Shown here: positions 6,419 to 9,499 of the stretch, in pieces
Numbering within the stretch: the first letter of the stretch is position 1
Layout: each line of letters starts with the position of its first letter
NCBI GenBank assembly: GCA_016213345.1
Contig: JACRAO010000209.1
Span: forward strand, 1-9,499
Source of the DNA: Bdellovibrio sp.
GTDB taxonomy: Bacteria; Bdellovibrionota; UBA1018
Direction: 5' to 3'
Length of the DNA stretch: 9,499 nt
Notes under the pieces: generated by a model
What the model was told of the DNA's origin: nothing
The model's input: only the letters and a program-made list of their open reading frames with translations
Databases searched by the model: none
Program-made: the position numbers and the translations under genes

Positions 6419-7489
6419 CATTATGGCTACAATATTTTGAGATAAAACGTAGTAAGTGCCCTTCTTTTCACCGCGTTTATCTAAAATTGCCAATTTAACC
6501 ATTAATGCCAGATCTCTTGTTGCAGTTCTTTTAATGCTTTTGCACAGATTTTGGCATTTATCATTATTGATTTCTTTATTCAGCAATAGATATTTAAATA
6601 TTTGTTGCTGTCTTGGATTTAATGTAAATGCAGATATCTTTTCTACTGCTTTTTCAGCATTAATAATTTGAGTTCCCTTCTTTTGTATCTCTAGCATTTG
6701 AGACCTCAAACCTTCAATAAAATATTCAAGCCATGCTGTCATATCCATATTGTTGTCACGCACAGACTGGATTGCTTGGTAATATTTTGGTCTATCCTTG
6801 TCATAGTACTCTGAGATAGAAAATAGTTTTTTAAAGTCATAGCCCATTTGATACAAAATTAGTGTTGACAGAACACGAGCGGCTCTACCATTGCCATCCA
6901 CAAATGGGTGTATATGAACACATTGAAACTGTGCAATTCCGGCGATCAACACAGGAGAAATATCTTTTGTAGTTTTAAGCCACTCAGTAAATTGTTTCAT
7001 GAGCTGAGGAACTTCTCTGGGTTTTGGTGGGGTGTAAATCACTTCGTTTGTTCTAGAGTTCACAACATAGTTCTGTGTTTTTCTGTAATTTCCTGGATGA
7101 GCCTTACTGCCACGAACAAGTACTTTATGTAATGCTAAAATCATTTTTTCATTTATCGAATTATTTTTTCCAAGCTGGGTTGAGATGTAATCCATAGCAT
7201 TTTTATAATTCAATAATTCCTTTTTATCATCTATACGGATAGTTTTTATTTTTTTACCCTCTATAATGTCCTTAGCCTTATCGAGACTCAATAGAGTTCC
7301 TTCAATATGTGTTGAATAGTGGGACTCTCGCATCAATGTTTCTTTTTGCATTTCAGAAAAAGAATCTTTCCTAAGTTCAATAGCATCGAGAAACCCGCGT
7401 ACTCTTTCAATTTCGACAAGACTTTTGTTTATAATATTGGTTATTGAATACTTTGGCATAAATGAATTAATTATTTTATTCCTTTTCAT
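6395..7489 (-). CDS. Fic family protein (class II, N-terminal inhibitory motif, C-terminal winged helix)
   Basis: Fic enzymes transfer AMP or other phosphate-linked groups to target proteins. In this 364-residue protein the active-site loop HPFVDGNGRAAR is intact at residues 194-205, with catalytic H194, metal-binding D198, and R202/R205. The N-terminal helix has the inhibitory motif (S/T)xxxE(G/N) as S59-THI-E63-G64, which makes it a class II, self-inhibited Fic. A flap segment (YTPPKPREVP, 152-161) precedes the core. Residues about 288-350 (LNPRQQQIFKYLL...KSIKRTATRDLALMVKLAILDKRG) look like a winged-helix DNA-binding domain, as in many stand-alone bacterial Fic proteins. No antitoxin gene lies beside it, which fits in-cis inhibition. 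It sits between the L13 operon and a broken sensor gene, bordered upstream by a palindromic element, so it may have arrived by transfer. M11 is an alternative start. Confidence 0.93.
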   Translation of the reverse strand: MKRNKIINSFMPKYSITNIINKSLVEIERVRGFLDAIELRKDSFSEMQKETLMRESHYSTHIEGTLLSLDKAKDIIEGKKIKTIRIDDKKELLNYKNAMDYISTQLGKNNSINEKMILALHKVLVRGSKAHPGNYRKTQNYVVNSRTNEVIYTPPKPREVPQLMKQFTEWLKTTKDISPVLIAGIAQFQCVHIHPFVDGNGRAARVLSTLILYQMGYDFKKLFSISEYYDKDRPKYYQAIQSVRDNNMDMTAWLEYFIEGLRSQMLEIQKKGTQIINAEKAVEKISAFTLNPRQQQIFKYLLLNKEINNDKCQNLCKSIKRTATRDLALMVKLAILDKRGEKKGTYYVLSQNIVAIMRDIKGQQ

Positions 7490-7518
7490 ATCTCATCTCA
7501 GTTTGATTTGTTAATAGT

Positions 7519-7524
7519 AGTATA
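7519..7524 (-). promoter_or_regulatory. Putative -10 box for fic
   Basis: TATACT on the minus strand, 29 bases before the fic ATG, in a very AT-rich patch (7490-7575) between the palindromic element and fic. No good -35 is seen at 16-18 bases. If real, fic has its own promoter and does not depend on the operon upstream. Confidence 0.3.
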
Positions 7525-7579
7525 TAGAGGGTAACATAGTTTAGTGAGTTTTTTAGTATTTTTAAATAATTTTGTGAGA

Positions 7580-7726
7580 GAAGGCTTGGGGCAGCCAGAG
7601 ATATAATGCCACGAATCGCGCACATGGATGTCAAAGGGGGCACCAAAGGCACTTCGAGGCCAGGCTGGCCGAGAAGACCAGTTGTCCAGAGGACAACCAA
7701 AACCAGGATGGTTTTGTCGGTGCCGC
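7580..7726. repeat. GC-rich palindromic element with three tandem hairpins
   Basis: This stretch is clearly richer in G+C than both flanks and carries three back-to-back hairpins with 3-base loops. H1 (7652-7676): CTTC and GGCCA paired with TGGCC and GAAG around loop GGC, with a symmetric GA/GA mismatch. H2 (7681-7697): GTTGTCC/GGACAAC around AGA. H3 (7698-7716): CAAAACCA/TGGTTTTG around GGA. GGCACC at 7639-7644 can pair with GGTGCC at 7719-7724 and enclose all three in a cloverleaf-like fold. The right edge is sharp: the sensor's coding sequence stops looking normal at about 7726. The left edge is indistinct (about 7575-7585). No open frame is interrupted across its core on the minus strand. 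It is most like a small non-autonomous palindromic element; a terminator or structured RNA is also possible. Confidence 0.7.
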
Positions 7727-8317
7727 TTTAATTTCTTTAATTTTAGATAAAATTCCAAATAAACTTTCATTATCGGTCACTGCAATCCCAGTTTCTCTAA
7801 TAAATACAACAAGGGCACTTAATGAAGTATTTTCAAGCGATCTAATGAAAAACAAGACTAAGATGGATATAAAAATGAAAACTAAAAGAAGCACAACAAA
7901 TGGAATAAGCGGAGAGCTATATGGTCTGCATATTGTGATCTTATGGTTTTTAAAATTAGCGTAGTTACAGGTTTCTTTATTAAAGTGCTCACCGTATATA
8001 AAAATGTTATCTTTTTTAAGTAAATCTGCCACAACTGAGACAAAAAGATTAGAATATTCTTTGCCAACTCCTTCTACAAATGCACGATAATTACCTGTTT
8101 CTAGTTCCTTGAAATGTGATTTGATTAGTATTTCTGATTGAGAATTAATAAGTTTTTGGTTTTCTTTTATAGATATTTTATAAATTCCAATAAAAGATGC
8201 CACTAAAATTAAAAACAAGAAACTATTGAAAACGATCCAAACTTGTAAAGGTCTTAGTAGTTTTAGGCGAGTGGGTGTGGCCATGGATTCTGTCCTTGAA
8301 TTGATTGTTTCCCCCAT
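7631..8317 (-). pseudogene. Two-transmembrane sensor protein (histidine-kinase-like N-terminus), truncated at the palindromic element
   Basis: The open frame is 228 residues, but only about 1-197 look native. Residues 26-46 are a first membrane helix (VWIVFNSFLFLILVASFIGIY), 48-133 an extracytoplasmic domain with Cys117 and Cys130, 134-158 a second membrane helix, and 159-197 a cytoplasmic linker ending LFGILSKIKEIK. That is the topology of a sensor histidine kinase, but no H-box, N-box or G-box follows. From residue 198 the frame reads palindromic-element sequence to a stop at 7631. The kinase core is absent from the rest of the window, so loss by insertion plus deletion is the simplest reading. 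The start at 8315-8317 is supported by AGGAG eight bases upstream. It follows the YcaO-like gene by 11 bases. A short membrane protein never carrying a kinase is the alternative. Confidence 0.65.
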
Positions 8318-8325
8318 AAGATAGG

Positions 8326-8330
8326 CTCCT
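8326..8330 (-). promoter_or_regulatory. Ribosome-binding site of the sensor gene, overlapping the YcaO stop
   Basis: AGGAG, eight bases before the ATG at 8315-8317. It overlaps the TAG (8329-8331) that ends the downstream reading frame of the YcaO-like gene. This placement implies that ribosomes finishing the full YcaO-like product were meant to hand over to the sensor gene. Confidence 0.8.
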
Positions 8331-9218
8331 AAGCTGAATTATAAGAAAATGCAACCGCAGGAAAATCTGTAACTGATATAACCAGTCTTGAGTGAATGTT
8401 TTCAGGCTGTGGGAGCTCGACAACACCATCTTGACAAGTCTTGTTATTTAGAAAATCAAAAGCAGATAAATTCTCAGGTTTTAAGTAAAAGTGAGCATGA
8501 TCAAGCGGCTTTCCTTTTTCTAACAAAATCCAGTCTTTTTTATTTCAGCATTAGATTGAATAATAATTGATTTACCTAATGATCTGATTACCTTTAATTC
8601 TGATATCTTGTCTTCTCCATTATAGCAGCAATCAAACACACATCCAAAACTAGAGTGAAATGCAAACCCCGTCAAGACAGATCCTAAATGTTGATCGGTA
8701 ATTTTAAAAAACTTAAATTTCCATTCAAATTTATTAAATAACTTTTCTATCATTTTTGACTGAATTTTATGTAATGCATATGGGTTCCAGCCGATTTGAT
8801 GTTTCCAGGCATTCATAAAAACAGCTCTTTCTATTAACTCTTCGCGTGAATTTTTCAAAGCTTGTTTTACATCTCTGCCAGCCGCAAATCCATTGCTTGA
8901 GGATATGTGTTCAGATAATTTTTTATTCGCATGGTTTGATAAATACGAGAGACACAGTCTTTCCCAGCTTTCTGCAAATGCTTTTTCAAACGCATGCTTT
9001 AACCAAAAACTTTCACCAGAACCAAAAGCAGAGTAGCCTAGACCTTTAATTTCGCAAAGCGACAATGAAATCGGCATCAATTTTGTCGAAATTTGTTTTA
9101 ATTGCCATGTAATTACTTCTTTGGATGTAGTCAATGGGTTAAAAAAAGAATGTGTTTGTCTTCTAAAAAAGCTTAAGGCTGGTTTCCAAATATGAAAACT
9201 ATTTCCATCTGATATCAT
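8329..9218 (-). CDS. YcaO-like protein encoded in two frames (-1 frameshift)
   Basis: YcaO-domain proteins activate amide bonds with ATP, making azolines or thioamides in peptides. The first frame (9218 to a stop at 8520, 232 residues) has the helix FEKAFAESWERLCLSYL (E83, E86) matching the ATP/Mg-binding 'ExxER' helix. It also has SSNGFAAG (107-114) followed by EELIERAVF (126-134), matching the family's 'SNGlAaG...ELIERdaf'. The second frame (through 8329) supplies PLDHAHFYLKPENLSAFDFL, like the YcaO C-terminal 'DHxxxY...FL'. A -1 shift at A AAA AAG (8535-8541) joins them into a 296-residue product. No PxPxP end typical of azoline cyclodehydratases is seen. It is short for the family: only about 17 residues separate the first two motifs. 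The ATG overlaps the preceding gene by 20 bases, and an in-frame TGA just upstream fixes it as the earliest start. Confidence 0.7.
8535..8541 (-). other. A AAA AAG slippery heptamer in the YcaO-like gene
   Basis: On the minus strand AAAAAAG sits exactly in the X XXY YYZ register of the first frame (Lys227 AAA, Lys228 AAG). Slipping back one base continues as K-K-D-W-I-L-L-E-K-G-K into the second YcaO frame, while the zero frame ends at TAG 12 bases later. The same heptamer drives frameshifting in E. coli dnaX. No Shine-Dalgarno-like stimulator about 10 bases upstream and no strong downstream hairpin were seen, so a plain one-base deletion in the A-run, or a sequencing error, is an equal rival. 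Confidence 0.55.
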
Positions 9219-9498
9219 AAAATCTAAGTCTCATGTCAAAAGGATTCCAGAGTGATAGATCTATTCTTTTGCTGGCAAAAACCTTTGATTTTCCAACCAT
9301 GAACGGGACTAAATAAGCCCCCTGTAGCACCTTTTCGTGTAGTTTTATTAGTGCTATATTTTTTTCTTCTTCTGTTTTTGCTCTCGAGATTGTATTAAAT
9401 TCTTTTATGAATTTATTTTTTACTGGTGATAAAATATTTCCTTTGTCCGAAAAAATAAAATTCCAGCTACCTGCAGCATCTTTTTGGTTGCCTTTGAA
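9199..9498 (-). CDS. Family 5 extracellular solute (peptide)-binding protein, C-terminal fragment
   Basis: An open frame enters from the right edge and ends at TAG 9199-9201, giving the last 99 residues of a longer protein. The pattern KNKFIKEFNTISRAKTEEE, then IALIKLHEKVLQGAYLVPFMVGKSKVFAS and a final RIDLSLWNPFDMRLRFYDIRW strand is typical of the C-terminal lobe of OppA/DppA-type (SBP_bac_5) proteins: helices with a 'klhekvlqgayliPf' segment, then a closing strand. Such proteins bind peptides outside the inner membrane for an ABC importer or a sensor. The signal peptide would be outside the window. Its last 20 bases overlap the start of the YcaO-like gene, so the two are coupled. No permease or ATPase is visible. 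Confidence 0.75.
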   Translation of the reverse strand, partial: FKGNQKDAAGSWNFIFSDKGNILSPVKNKFIKEFNTISRAKTEEEKNIALIKLHEKVLQGAYLVPFMVGKSKVFASKRIDLSLWNPFDMRLRFYDIRWK

Positions 9499-9499
9499 A

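Noticed and set aside
6908..7132. Plus-strand open frames within fic
   Set aside because: They are antisense to the Fic core, including the HPFVDGNGRAAR motif, and have no independent support.
7639..7724. Integron attC site or CRISPR
   Set aside because: The RYYYAAC/GTTRRRY core pair of attC is absent, and the three hairpins differ in sequence, so they are not CRISPR repeats with spacers. No integrase or cas gene is present.
7476..7770. Two extra minus-strand open frames through the palindromic element
   Set aside because: They lack ribosome-binding sites and domains, and begin inside the sensor gene or the element. Their openness is a property of the element, not evidence for genes.

Overview
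This window comes from an AT-rich, Gram-negative bacterium. It carries MurJ, an ElbB-type DJ-1/PfpI protein of the kind common in Proteobacteria, an adjacent L13-S9 operon and stand-alone two-component parts. A Bdellovibrionota or other delta-like lineage would fit the gene style, but this is a low-confidence impression; nothing here fixes the taxon.

Layout. Positions 1-4449 hold one minus-strand block, read from high to low coordinate: a CheY-like receiver, an HPt-like protein overlapping it by 4 bases, a 647-residue biotin-carboxylase/biotinyl fusion, a small polyhydroxyalkanoate-system (PHA_gran_rgn-like) protein and murJ, which runs off the left edge. The intergenic stretch at 4450-4560 is divergent and feeds elbB on the plus strand. 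elbB runs tail-to-tail into rpsI with a 12-base overlap. rplM-rpsI (L13-S9) is the usual ribosomal pair on the minus strand. Then come a class II Fic protein (6395-7489), a GC-rich element of tandem hairpins (about 7580-7726) and a two-transmembrane sensor protein cut off at that element. Last are a YcaO-like gene split by a -1 frameshift at an A AAA AAG heptamer and the C-terminus of a family-5 peptide-binding protein. The last three genes form one minus-strand transcription unit (binding protein, then YcaO, then sensor) with overlaps or very short gaps.

How the parts may work together. The left block joins signalling parts to lipid II export. Two of its members look catalytically dead: the HPt-like protein has Phe where the phosphorylated His should be, and the carboxylase-like protein has lost most biotin-carboxylase active-site residues and has Gln at the biotin-lysine position. 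That suggests regulatory or scaffold roles. The right block resembles a peptide-sensing or peptide-modifying locus that has been broken: the sensor lost its kinase core where the palindromic element and the fic gene now lie. The best candidates for undescribed biology are the pseudo-carboxylase, the hairpin element and the frameshifted YcaO.
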